Shown here piece by piece: positions 48,339 to 56,819 of a stretch of 61,583 nt of DNA; positions within the stretch are counted from its first letter, which is position 1, and each line of letters opens with the position of its first letter. The DNA is from Armatimonadota bacterium (GTDB taxonomy: Bacteria; Armatimonadota; Fimbriimonadia; Fimbriimonadales; Fimbriimonadaceae), in NCBI GenBank assembly GCA_025360125.1, contig JANYCU010000023.1:1-61583 (forward strand), given 5' to 3'. Under the pieces are notes generated by a model. It searched no databases. It had not been told where the DNA came from and saw nothing but the letters and a program-made list of their open reading frames with translations. The translations under genes and the position numbers were made by a program.

Positions 48339-50513
48339 TCAACCTTGATTGATGCAGGCTAATTCTTTCAGCAAGAAGTCGATATTCATGAACGGGTCGC
48401 CGCCCGTTCGTTTCCATCGCACTTTCCCTTGCTTATCGATCAAGATCGTGGAGTGAAGCTCGATTTCCTCGAAGTCATCATACGATGAGAAATTTCGAGC
48501 ATTTTCGTGGTTTGTATCGCTGAGGAATTTGATCTTCACTGGGGTCAACTTTACCGAGTCTTTGAGAGACTTTGGTGATGCACTGCAGACGCCGAGAACG
48601 ACAGTATTTTGATCCTCAAATTCCTTCATCTTGTTGTTGATGGAATTCAATTGTCCAACACAGTGTACGCACGCTTCGCCAAGGAAGAACACAAGCACAA
48701 TGTTCTTTCCGCGATAATCCTCCAGGTGGACTGGCTTTCCATTGATGTTCAGCACATCGAGCTTTGGAGCCGCGAATGGCACCCAGTTTCCAGGTCCAAA
48801 TGACGCCAAACTTGTCGGGTCGTACACACGTTCGACCGCCGGAGTTTCGGCGATTGGCGTCATATTCAGTCCCAACTTTCGAACTTCATCCATCCATCGC
48901 AGGTTCGGATCCGCGTGTGACCAAACATAGGCCAATCGACCAGCGTAATGACTGGCATTGACTTGATCACCGTTAGCCGCATACGCTTGCGCCATTCCGG
49001 AAAGTGAGAAACCGTCATTTGGTTCGACTTTCAGGGACTTTTCATAGAATCCGATGGCGGCGGAATTGAATCCTTTCGCTCGGTAATGATCACCGAGAAT
49101 CCGGGCAACTGGCCAGGCCTGAAATGGTGGATCGTTGGCGTACTTCCCACCTTTTCGGTTTTCCAGTTCCTGCACTTCGGCTCGAACAAAAGACCGTTGG
49201 GCTTCATCAGCTTTTCCTTCCTTTAATAACAAAAATCCCTCGGCGACTTCCGATTCAACGCTCTGATCCCCCGGTTTTGCGGTCGGGTCCTGAGCCGACG
49301 CCTTTGCGTCCAATTCCTTTAATGTTTTTAGGCGTGCTCGAGCCTCGGACAGTTTGCCTTTGCCCGTCAGAGCCATCGTCTCTGCAAACGCTCGTAGGCC
49401 ATTTAACGGTTCAATCTTGTCGTCCCATTTGATGAAATTTGGAGCAAGAATCTGGTCCCATTTCTCAAATTTGATCGAATTTCGAACCAAAGCAGCCATG
49501 CCCTCCATAACTATTCTTCCGCCTTTCTCAAGGCTATTGAGTTCGGGGTCACGGGGTGCCGCCATCATATCGCGGGCTCCTTTCTCCGACGCTGCCGCCA
49601 TTCCAAGCTGCTCTTGGATGTAGCAAAGGTAGTTCCGGTTGTGGGGGTAGTTCCAGGTTTCGAACGGCAACGCGAGCCGATCGTTCATGTATTTCAGCTC
49701 AGTGCGCGTCGCCGAATCCATCGAGATCGCCGCTTCGTTCCACATTCCGATTTTGCTGTAAATATGGCCAGGCATATGCAGCGCATGGCCAATGCCAGGA
49801 GCCGCCTTGCCGTACAGTTCGCACGCCTTAATCGCCTTGACCGATTCGCCGTCATCCCAGTTGTGGATGCTGGCATGCAGAGCTCCTGGATGCATTGGGT
49901 TCTTCGCGAGAACCTCCTGAATCAGTTTCTCATTCTCAGCTGGTGGAGTCTTGCCGATTCCGTACAGTGCTTCCAAGGCTTTGGCTTCGTTATCGTCCGG
50001 ATACTTCTTGGCAATCTCCTTCATTTTTGCCGTCATCGTCTCAGAGCCGCCTTTGGCAACCGACGCTTGCAGAGCCGCAATATACATCTGCTCGTGTGGC
50101 GATGCTTTGCTACTTCGCTTGACCGCCTCCCGTAAGAAAGTTTTGTATCGGCCAAAGTCTTTGTCGTCATAGGTTGGTGCACCCAAAGAGAACCAAGTGA
50201 ATCCGCAGTGCGCTAATCCCCAATACGCCATTGCACAGTTCGGATCGAGCTTAAGGCACCAGCGGAACGAACGCTCAGCTTCCTCGAACCAGAACGAGTG
50301 CAGCAATGCGTTGCCTTGGTTGAACCATTGTTGGACCTCTTTGTTCTTGGATGTGATCGGAAACGGTGCATCACCAACGCCAGGAATCAACCACGGCTTA
50401 CGGCGCATGCCCGAGTCGAAAGCAGACCCGTGGGAGGAGTGGCCAGGTTCTTCGTCGGCAAAGGCAACAACCGGAAAAAGGACGAAAAGGAGGCAAATTA
50501 ATCTGTTCTTCAT
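48339..50513 (-). CDS. exported TPR protein fused to a C-terminal AhpC/TlpA-type redoxin
   Basis: 724 residues from ATG 50513. Signal peptide MKNRLICLLFVLFPVVAFAD. Residues about 60-530 hold many TPR helices (WFEEAERSFRWCLKLDPNCA, AMAYWGLAHCGFTWFSLG, AIGFYEKSLKVEPNDGFSLS). A thioredoxin-fold domain of about 150 residues closes the protein: LEDYRGKNIVLVFFLGEACV then HCVGQL, with a CVHC redox pair, and STILIDKQGKVRWKRTGGDP. The combination suggests a periplasmic disulfide or peroxide reductase on a TPR scaffold. Similar TPR-rich proteins with the opening GLAHCGFTWFS occur in Acidobacteria and Planctomycetes (memory, not checked). Confidence 0.8.
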   Translation of the reverse strand: MKNRLICLLFVLFPVVAFADEEPGHSSHGSAFDSGMRRKPWLIPGVGDAPFPITSKNKEVQQWFNQGNALLHSFWFEEAERSFRWCLKLDPNCAMAYWGLAHCGFTWFSLGAPTYDDKDFGRYKTFLREAVKRSSKASPHEQMYIAALQASVAKGGSETMTAKMKEIAKKYPDDNEAKALEALYGIGKTPPAENEKLIQEVLAKNPMHPGALHASIHNWDDGESVKAIKACELYGKAAPGIGHALHMPGHIYSKIGMWNEAAISMDSATRTELKYMNDRLALPFETWNYPHNRNYLCYIQEQLGMAAASEKGARDMMAAPRDPELNSLEKGGRIVMEGMAALVRNSIKFEKWDQILAPNFIKWDDKIEPLNGLRAFAETMALTGKGKLSEARARLKTLKELDAKASAQDPTAKPGDQSVESEVAEGFLLLKEGKADEAQRSFVRAEVQELENRKGGKYANDPPFQAWPVARILGDHYRAKGFNSAAIGFYEKSLKVEPNDGFSLSGMAQAYAANGDQVNASHYAGRLAYVWSHADPNLRWMDEVRKLGLNMTPIAETPAVERVYDPTSLASFGPGNWVPFAAPKLDVLNINGKPVHLEDYRGKNIVLVFFLGEACVHCVGQLNSINNKMKEFEDQNTVVLGVCSASPKSLKDSVKLTPVKIKFLSDTNHENARNFSSYDDFEEIELHSTILIDKQGKVRWKRTGGDPFMNIDFLLKELACINQG

Positions 50514-50558
50514 TGAACCCACGACATCTTATCAGAAATGTCGCTAGCAATGAACGGT

Positions 50559-51314
50559 CTATCGAATTGCAAACATTCGAATGCCGTCGAGAGTTAGCAT
50601 TTCGTCATAGCTCTCAATCGACTCGCAGAGGCCGTTAAACACTTTTCCAAGCCCTCCCGTTGCGATGACTTTGGGCGTTCCCTCTAGTTCGTTGGATATT
50701 CGGCCCACGAGGGCGTCAATGGCTCCCGCATAGCCAAACATCACACCCGATTGGATCGAGTGGGTCGTATGCTTCCCTATCGCGGTTTCTGGAGCGACGA
50801 GATCGATGGATGGCAGCTTCGCCGTCCGTGACACCAACGATTGCATCGAAGTGATTGGTCCAGCCAAGATTGCTCCGCCGACATAGACGCCATCCTTATC
50901 GATAACATCGAAAGTCGTGGCAGTGCCAAAATCGACGACGATGATTGGCGCTGGATATTGCGCTAAAGCGGCTATTGCGTTCGCGATTCGGTCGGCGCCG
51001 ACCGCGTTTGGCGGGTTATAGTCAACTTTCACGCCATGGTTAGAATTACCCGTCAAGAACAAAACCTCGCAATCAAAGTATTTCTGACCGAGCAAGCCAA
51101 GGATTTGGTTGATTCCGGGTACTACGCTCGCGCAGGCGATCTGCGTAACGGGACCAGAAATCCCTGCCACCGACATCAGTTGGATCAACCACGCCGCCAA
51201 CTCGTCCTCGGTCGTCTCGACGTCGGTCTGGTGTCGCCATGTCGCAAGCCACTCCTTTCCGTCGTGGATTCCGAACACCGTATGGCTGTTTCCGACATCA
51301 ATCGCAAGGAGCAT
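50559..51314 (-). CDS. coaX: type III pantothenate kinase
   Basis: 251 residues. ASKHA-fold signatures: LLAIDVGNSHTVFGI (phosphate 1), NAVGADRIANAIAAL, VVDFGTATTFDVIDKDG (phosphate 2, with the catalytic Asp in GADR), GGAILAGP and VIATGGLGKVF. It catalyses the first step of CoA synthesis, and type III enzymes are not inhibited by CoA. glmM starts upstream (51342) in the same direction. Confidence 0.95.
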   Translation of the reverse strand: MLLAIDVGNSHTVFGIHDGKEWLATWRHQTDVETTEDELAAWLIQLMSVAGISGPVTQIACASVVPGINQILGLLGQKYFDCEVLFLTGNSNHGVKVDYNPPNAVGADRIANAIAALAQYPAPIIVVDFGTATTFDVIDKDGVYVGGAILAGPITSMQSLVSRTAKLPSIDLVAPETAIGKHTTHSIQSGVMFGYAGAIDALVGRISNELEGTPKVIATGGLGKVFNGLCESIESYDEMLTLDGIRMFAIR

Positions 51315-51341
51315 GGGTTAATTTCCTATCTGTGAATTGCA

Positions 51342-52724
51342 CTAATCGCCCAGCGCATGGGTTAAATCTACCCGGCTGTAAATCTTCCCGCCAGCTTCCT
51401 TGGTGATTGCGCCGACCACGCTTGCGGCAACAAGGTCGCGAAGATCGTAAGTGTCAGCTTCGACCATGACCCGCACAATCGGCTGGGTCCCGCTGGCGCG
51501 AACGTTGATTCGGCCATGTCCGACCAAGTCTTTGGTGGCGTGTTCGAGGGCGGACTGAACCAGTTCCCCGTCGTTCCAGGTGGATCGGTCGGCGACTTCC
51601 ATATTCACGAGAATCTGTGGCCACGATTCGTAATCCTCATAGATCGATGCCGCGTCTCGGCCCGACTCCTTCATGACTCGAAGGACTTCGAGCATAGTGA
51701 CTAAGCCGTCGCCAGTTGGACCGTGCTTCGGAAAGACGATGTGTCCGCTTTGTTCACCGCCGATTTGGGCTCCCAACTCGGTGAGCTTCTGCGAAACGTA
51801 TTTGTCTCCTACCGGAGTTCGCACTAAATCAATGCCACGCGAGGCGACAAAATGCTCGAATCCGCCATTGCTCATCACGGTTCCGACGACCTTCTTTGGG
51901 TCGAGGCGTCCCATCGCAAGCTCGTGAGCGGCCCACATTCCGATGGTTCGATCACCATTGATGAGACGACCTTTATTGTCGGAAAAAACCGCGCGGTCGG
52001 CATCGCCGTCGAACGCGACGCCAATGGCCGCACCCGTCGATTGGGTCAAGGCTTGAATCGTATCCGGTTTGGTGGCTCCACCAAATTCGTTAATGTTGAC
52101 TCCGTCGGGATTGTCGCCCGTGACGAACGTCTCTGCTCCTAGCCGTCGTAAAATCTCGGGTGCAAGTCCGTAAGCCGCGCCGTTGGCTCCATCGACCGCC
52201 ACCGCCATTCCGTGCAATCCGCCGGGAATGATGGTCTGCAAATATGCCAAATACGGCTCAAAAAGGGTTGGATCTTGCTCGAGGGAGCCGACGTCGCCTC
52301 CTGTTGGTCTAACCGATTCGTCCGACATGAGTCCCTCGATGATGAGTTCCACCTCATCGGAAAGCTTGTGCCCATTGTGCCCAACCAGCTTGATTCCGTT
52401 ATCGGGAAAAGGATTGTGCGACGCGCTGATGATGACACCGAGGCCGAAATCGCCTGTGCGGGCGACAAACGAAACGGTTGGCGTCGGCGCAACACCGAGC
52501 GACACCACGTCCACTCCGGCCGAATTAAACCCAGCCGAAAGTGCCATGCCCAGCATTGGTCCGCTCTTTCGGGTGTCTCGTCCAACTACGATGCGCGGAA
52601 CCCCGCCCGATTCGCGCAGCCAGAGTCCGGCGGCGCGGCCGAGCGACATCGCCAGCTCAGGCGTCAGAATTTTGTTCGCAACTCCGCGGATGCCGTCGGT
52701 GCCGAAATGCTTTTTTTTGCTCAT
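51342..52724 (-). CDS. glmM: phosphoglucosamine mutase
   Basis: 460 residues. N-terminal KKHFGTDGIRGVAN, active-site serine in GVIISASHNPFPDNGIK, metal loop AFDGDADRAVF, sugar-specificity loop GGEQSGHIVF, and the C-terminal RASGTQPIVRVMVE phosphate-binding loop. GTDGIRG and the IISASHNP form mark GlmM rather than a PMM/PGM. It makes GlcN-1-P for UDP-GlcNAc, feeding both peptidoglycan and LPS. Co-directional with grpE (2 bp gap) and coaX. Confidence 0.95.
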   Translation of the reverse strand: MSKKKHFGTDGIRGVANKILTPELAMSLGRAAGLWLRESGGVPRIVVGRDTRKSGPMLGMALSAGFNSAGVDVVSLGVAPTPTVSFVARTGDFGLGVIISASHNPFPDNGIKLVGHNGHKLSDEVELIIEGLMSDESVRPTGGDVGSLEQDPTLFEPYLAYLQTIIPGGLHGMAVAVDGANGAAYGLAPEILRRLGAETFVTGDNPDGVNINEFGGATKPDTIQALTQSTGAAIGVAFDGDADRAVFSDNKGRLINGDRTIGMWAAHELAMGRLDPKKVVGTVMSNGGFEHFVASRGIDLVRTPVGDKYVSQKLTELGAQIGGEQSGHIVFPKHGPTGDGLVTMLEVLRVMKESGRDAASIYEDYESWPQILVNMEVADRSTWNDGELVQSALEHATKDLVGHGRINVRASGTQPIVRVMVEADTYDLRDLVAASVVGAITKEAGGKIYSRVDLTHALGD

Positions 52725-52726
52725 GA

Positions 52727-53281
52727 TTACTTCGCGACACGGACTTTCGAGTGGCGGATGACTTTGTCGCCCATTTTGTAACCCGGCTCGACTTCTTCGA
52801 GCACGGTTTCGGAAGCGTGATCGGGAGAGTCCACCGTGCCGATTGCCTCGTGCAGGTCCGAGTCGTATGGCTGACCGACCGCGTTGATCTTGGTGATGCC
52901 TTGGGCCTCGATGATGAAGCGAAACTGCTTTTCGGTGGCGCGTACGCCAGAAATCAACGATTCCATCGGTGCGCCTTTCTCGGCGGCAGCGACGGTGCGC
53001 TCGAAGTTGTCCATGACCGGAAGGAGGGTCATGATGAGCGATTCGGTCGCATATTGGCGAATCAGTCCTTGCTCTTGCTGGGTTCGCTTTCGGAAGTTTT
53101 GAAAGTCGGCCATGGTGCGAAGAAGTTGATCGTGAATCTGGGCTTTCTCTTCGTTTAACTTCGAAACTTCGTTATCAAGAGTGTTTAGGTCGCTTTCTAC
53201 TTGCTCGGCGGTCACATCGTTTTCTACGCCAGCATTTTCCGGACTATTTTGATCTTGAAGTGGAGTCTCAGGCTCATTCAT
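52727..53281 (-). CDS. grpE: nucleotide exchange factor GrpE
   Basis: 184 residues from ATG 53281 (MNEPETPLQDQ); the open frame runs further upstream without GrpE character. Acidic N-terminus, long coiled coil with LLRTMADFQNFRKRTQQEQ, and a C-terminal beta domain with EIVEPGYKMGDKVIRHSKVR-like sequence (EVEPGYKMGDKVIRHSKVRV). It releases ADP from DnaK. It is far (52 kb) from the cbpA-hspR operon and linked instead to glmM-coaX, so it is not in a classic dnaK cluster here. Confidence 0.92.
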   Translation of the reverse strand: MNEPETPLQDQNSPENAGVENDVTAEQVESDLNTLDNEVSKLNEEKAQIHDQLLRTMADFQNFRKRTQQEQGLIRQYATESLIMTLLPVMDNFERTVAAAEKGAPMESLISGVRATEKQFRFIIEAQGITKINAVGQPYDSDLHEAIGTVDSPDHASETVLEEVEPGYKMGDKVIRHSKVRVAK

Positions 53282-53354
53282 TGTTAATTGTATTTTACCA
53301 GTGCAAGTGAAGGCGTGAGTACGAGAAAGAAATTTGGGAGCTTCGCCGCCACCT

Positions 53355-53963
53355 TTACTTCCGATAGACCACAAGGTAGTCGTAGCCTCGCGACAATGAG
53401 TCTTCGCGGATATCGATCACCGCTTGCACGCCCGATTTCGGACCGAGAATAACCGAGAATCCGGTTTTCGCGTCGCCGACGACCTTCGTGTCGCTCCACT
53501 GATGAAAACGAGCGCAGGCGAGAAGCAAAGCCTTGTACTTGCCATCGACTTTGATTGCCGCGTAAGGACTGTTTGCCGGAGCGAACATCGTGATGCGACT
53601 CGCGTTGGGCGTTGGACCCGCCTTGGTTAGCAAAGCATAGCCTCGTTTCTTGGCGTCGTCGCGGATGGCTGCTCGGGCGCGGACCGCGTTGGCCGCCGAA
53701 GTCACAAACCCGCTCGACTTCCCTTCTTCGAATTTGCCGTACGAAAGGCCGTGCTTGTCGAGGATGGTTCCGATTCTGGCCACGTCGATGGTGGCGACGG
53801 TCGCCACGCAAATCAGTTTGTCCTTGTTTGCGTCGATGGGCTTTGACATTGCCAAGTTCGACTGCCGCACGGCCTCGTGCCGGGCGATTGCTTCTTGGTT
53901 ACCGGACGAACAACCGGCGGCAACAACCGCCAACCCGAGAAACCAAATTCGCCATGCACGCAT
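53355..53963 (-). CDS. lipoprotein of unknown function
   Basis: 202 residues from ATG 53963. Signal MRAWRIWFLGLAVVAAGCSS, with lipobox VAAGC and Cys18 lipidated. The mature part contains VATVATIDVARIGTILDKHG and later RITMFAPANSPYAAIKVDGK, with no family I recognise. A start three codons upstream (ATG 53972) is possible. It lies 73 bp upstream of grpE. Confidence 0.6.
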   Translation of the reverse strand: MRAWRIWFLGLAVVAAGCSSGNQEAIARHEAVRQSNLAMSKPIDANKDKLICVATVATIDVARIGTILDKHGLSYGKFEEGKSSGFVTSAANAVRARAAIRDDAKKRGYALLTKAGPTPNASRITMFAPANSPYAAIKVDGKYKALLLACARFHQWSDTKVVGDAKTGFSVILGPKSGVQAVIDIREDSLSRGYDYLVVYRK

Positions 53964-54108
53964 TGGAAGCATTGTATCGCGTAACCGTGGGGTTGATCGA
54001 AAGATTCCTCTTAATTCCGGGAGATTGAATATCACGGTTAACTTCCAGCGTCGCAGGTGTCGCTAACGAGCGACATGGGGCCGCGCTCCGCGTCGAGCTG
54101 GTGTTGCA

Positions 54109-54799
54109 TGGCACTGTTTACGATCGCTCCGAAGCCGAGAGAAAGTAGTGAAAGAAGACAGGTAAAACAATCGAGTGCCGGATAAGCCCATCAAGTACAA
54201 ACGGCGAAAAGCATGGAACTACTCGGGCGATTCCCACTTCCTTACGTCTTCGACTCCATATCGTCGCAAATACTAGCTCGACGACCGAATTTGTCAGGCT
54301 CTTGCCGAACGCATCAATAAGGCAGCGAAAACGCACAACTTCATCGTTCTGGCCTATGTCTTTATGCCGGACCACGTTCATTTACTAATCCATCCGATGA
54401 ACGAGGTCTATGACATGGCGAAAATTCTTCAGGCGATCAAACAAGGGCCGTCCAGAACCGCAACGAACCGCAAATGGATTCCCAGTGCCTTGTGGGAGGA
54501 AGGAGGCGGTCACGATTCAAACCTTACTAATTCCAAAGAAAGGCGACACTGCATTAGTTACATACACTTCAATCCCGTTCGAAAAGACCTGGTGGCTGAG
54601 CCTTGGGAGTCGGCGAACTGGTACGTCAACGATATCGAAGGTGACGTCGAATGTCACTCGATGAGTGAGTTCTTCGAGTCTTAACAGGTTCTCTATATTT
54701 CAAGTCAAGTGAGTGACAGTGTGAGCTCAGGGGTGCTACCAGGCATTGAAGATTGTCCACTGCTTACTCTCAGCTGCGCAGCGGTCGTAAACAGTGCCA
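54109..54799 (+). mobile_element. REPtron-like unit: RAYT pseudogene within ~42-bp inverted repeats
   Basis: The left arm 54109-54150 and the reverse complement of the right arm 54758-54799 both begin TGGCACTGTTTACGA and agree at about 35 of 42 positions. The outermost 20 bases differ only once. Between them lies the REP-associated transposase gene, so the whole 691-bp unit has the layout of a single-gene element with inverted REP-like ends. A further hairpin GTCGCT-aac-GAGCGAC-like sequence lies just outside the left arm (54058-54073). No target-site duplication is evident. Confidence 0.7.
54175..54684 (+). pseudogene. REP-associated tyrosine transposase (Y1/IS200-like), one in-frame stop
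   Basis: From GTG 54175 the frame reads KRRKAWNYSGDSHFLTSSTP, YRRKY, then TAG (54274-54276, codon 34), then continues LDDRICQALAERINKAAKTH, FIVLAYVFMPDHVHLLIHPM with the HUH motif HVH, SALWEEGGGHDSNLTNSKER and ISYIHFNPVRKDLVAEPWES to TAA 54682-54684. Apart from the amber codon the protein (169 codons) is complete for a RAYT. The segment between the HUH motif and GGGHD is shorter than usual, and I cannot identify the catalytic Tyr. The amber codon should abolish full-length product unless translation restarts downstream, e.g. at ATG 54364. Confidence 0.85.
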
Positions 54800-54963
54800 C
54801 AGAAATTCCCTCTTTTTTACAATGTTAACCTCGCCCATAGGAGTGTAACGAAGATCCCGTTGCGGGACGAAAGTGGCTCGCCTAATTGAAGGGAATTTAT
54901 TCAAATCATGTACATCTGCAAACAAAACGAATCTGCAAATGGTATCGTTTCGTCTAGTAGTAA
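54800..54963 (+). other. leader region of the restriction-modification operon
   Basis: AT-rich DNA following the right inverted repeat. It contains a small hairpin CCCGTTGCGGG (about 54855-54866) and leads into the methyltransferase ATG. The promoter should lie here. No controller (C) protein gene was found. Confidence 0.35.
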
Positions 54964-55944
54964 ATGAAGCTCAAGTACATCGACTTATTTTGCGGTATCG
55001 GAGGATTTCATCTGGCAGCCAACCAAATTGCCAAGGATCGGGGTGTGCGCATGGAATGTGTTTTTGCCTCTGATATTGACAAATCGTGCCAGCTCGCATA
55101 TGAGTCAAATTTTGGCCTTGTCGTGGATGGGGATATCACGAAAATTGAAGCCGAGTCTATCCCTAGTCACGATATCTTATTTGCAGGCTTTCCCTGCCAG
55201 CCGTTTAGCATCATTGGTGGCATGAGAGGTTTTGAGGATACACGCGGCACTCTATTCTTCGATATTGCTCGAATAATAGCTGAACATAATCCCCGTGCTT
55301 TTATTCTGGAGAATGTAAAAATGCTCGTCGGTCACAAAAATGGCCAGACAATGGGGCGCATAATCGAAACACTTCATGAGCTTGGTTACCAAGTCACATA
55401 CCGTGTTCTTAATGCCCTTGAATTTGGTGTTCCGCAGAAAAGAGAACGAGTCATGATCGTCGGCTTTAAGGACCCGACTGATTTCTTATGGCCCCATGGC
55501 GGTATACCAATGAGACCGTTGAAGGAGATATTGGAGCCTGAAGTGGACGTGAAATATCTGGCTTCTGACCGTATTCGGAACTCTCGACAAGCGTGGCATG
55601 AAAAAGATGTGGAGCCAACCATTTGGCATGAAAACAAGAGCGGCAATGTCAGCAAATACCCCTTTTCTTGTGCATTGAGAGCCGGAGCTAGTTACAATTA
55701 CTTGCTGGTAGACGGAGAAAGAAGGTTAACAGAAAGAGAAATGCTGCGCCTCCAAGGTTTTCCCGAGAGTTTCAAAATCGTATGTAACTATGGTGACACC
55801 CGACGGCAGGCTGGCAATTCGGTTGCTGTACCCATGATTGCCGCTGTGCTCGATCGGGTGATAGATAGCCTGAAATTAGGAGCACCAGAATATCAAGCTG
55901 AGAAAGTAGGTCAATATGAAATGGTGATGGAGAAGCATCGTTGA
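54964..55944 (+). CDS. DNA (cytosine-5) methyltransferase of a type II R-M system
   Basis: 326 residues, typical of a compact M.HhaI-like m5C enzyme. Motif I YIDLFCGIGGFHLAA (6-20), motif IV GFPCQPFS with catalytic Cys78, motif VI ENV (116-118), motif VIII VPQKRERV (157-163), variable target-recognition region about 170-250, motif IX RRLTEREMLRLQGFP and motif X QAGNSVAVP (282-290). All core residues are intact, so it should be active. It modifies cytosine in an unknown site to protect against the nuclease encoded next door, whose start overlaps this stop (TTGA). Confidence 0.95.
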   Translation: MKLKYIDLFCGIGGFHLAANQIAKDRGVRMECVFASDIDKSCQLAYESNFGLVVDGDITKIEAESIPSHDILFAGFPCQPFSIIGGMRGFEDTRGTLFFDIARIIAEHNPRAFILENVKMLVGHKNGQTMGRIIETLHELGYQVTYRVLNALEFGVPQKRERVMIVGFKDPTDFLWPHGGIPMRPLKEILEPEVDVKYLASDRIRNSRQAWHEKDVEPTIWHENKSGNVSKYPFSCALRAGASYNYLLVDGERRLTEREMLRLQGFPESFKIVCNYGDTRRQAGNSVAVPMIAAVLDRVIDSLKLGAPEYQAEKVGQYEMVMEKHR

Positions 55945-56675
55945 ATCCTCGACTTAGAAGCGTTGTCAAAGTTCCTGCACCATATCCTCTGAATGAATTC
56001 ACCAATCAAATTTTGATCTCAATTGCGCAACAACTAGTAGCAGCCCGATTCGCAAGGAGACTCACTGATTTTATTGGCGAGGAATGGGAGAGGGCCTTTG
56101 CGCATGCGATCGGAGCTGAATGGCATCCGTCAAATGTGGGCTTAGATGACGTCCAACTTCAGAATTGCTGTTGGGGTGCAAAAACAGTCAAGGCGACCAA
56201 GCCCTTTACACAACCATCAGTACGACTTATTAGCGGTCGGAACAGTCCTGCGTTCTCATTTGGGGATGCAAATGTTAAGGAAATTTCACCAGCTGAGCTC
56301 GGTGAAAAGATTCTTTCGATCTGGAATGAGCGTGTCGGTTCAGTTCGCGCTAAATTTAACCACGTGAGGACTGTTGTGCTGCTAAAGGGACCCGACCTGT
56401 TGAGTGCCGCTGTATTTGAAACCGACACTATCCTCTATCAAGCTGATGCATACAATTGGTTGTGGAATAAGAATGGAAACTTAGTTGGGACCGATGAACA
56501 TGGTGCGAACCACTTTACTTGGCAACCTCACGGATCGCAATTCACAATTCACGAGAAAGTCCCAGCAAAACGACACAAGATCGCCATTTCGCCGCCAGAA
56601 AATCTCAGGGACGTTTCGACCCAAGAACTTTTGGAGTTGATTTCGTTTGACTCTAGCTGGATCAAAATAAGTTAA
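55941..56675 (+). CDS. putative type II restriction endonuclease
   Basis: 244 residues from TTG 55941, overlapping the methyltransferase stop by 4 bp. The sequence contains GLDDVQLQNCCWGAKTVKAT, an acidic cluster followed by a W-G-A-K segment, which could be a PD-(D/E)xK-type catalytic site, and VRLISGRNSPAFSFGD, a phrase I associate with type II nucleases. The assignment rests on these patterns plus the tight coupling to an m5C methyltransferase. Specificity is unknown. Translational coupling would keep nuclease expression behind methylase expression. A+T content looks higher than in the surrounding housekeeping genes. Confidence 0.75.
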   Translation: MNPRLRSVVKVPAPYPLNEFTNQILISIAQQLVAARFARRLTDFIGEEWERAFAHAIGAEWHPSNVGLDDVQLQNCCWGAKTVKATKPFTQPSVRLISGRNSPAFSFGDANVKEISPAELGEKILSIWNERVGSVRAKFNHVRTVVLLKGPDLLSAAVFETDTILYQADAYNWLWNKNGNLVGTDEHGANHFTWQPHGSQFTIHEKVPAKRHKIAISPPENLRDVSTQELLELISFDSSWIKIS

Positions 56676-56689
56676 GGGAATCCGTTGTG

Positions 56690-56777
56690 GCGAGCCGCTT
56701 CGTGGGCTGGGTTATCTTGCGTGGCACTTGCTCCGACCTCTGCGTCGAACGAAGTGACGCTGGGAGAAGCCAGTGGA
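56690..56777 (+). repeat. repeat upstream of secreted ORF, copy 1
   Basis: Contains CGTGGGCTGGGTTATCTTG, GTGGCACTTG, and GAAGTGACGCTGGGAGAAGC followed by CAGTGGA. All these blocks recur in the same order at 57639-57749. The 3' block can fold as CTGG-gagaag-CCAG. It ends 42 bp before the start codon of the next gene. Confidence 0.75.
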
Positions 56778-56819
56778 TTAGTCGTTTCATCGCCGTTGGA
56801 ACGGTGTTATAATCCGGAA

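Noticed and set aside
54274-54276. Pyrrolysine or stop-codon suppression in the RAYT gene
   Set aside because: No pylT/pylS-like genes are seen and other genes in the window use ordinary stops; simple inactivation is enough.
54410-54664. Alternative 84-codon frame in the RAYT region
   Set aside because: It is out of frame with the HUH motif and the IHFNPVR signature, both of which lie in the 54175-54684 frame.
54109-56675. Prophage or integrative element carrying the restriction-modification genes
   Set aside because: No integrase, tRNA attachment site, phage structural gene or conjugation gene flanks the pair; only the single-gene RAYT unit is mobile-like.
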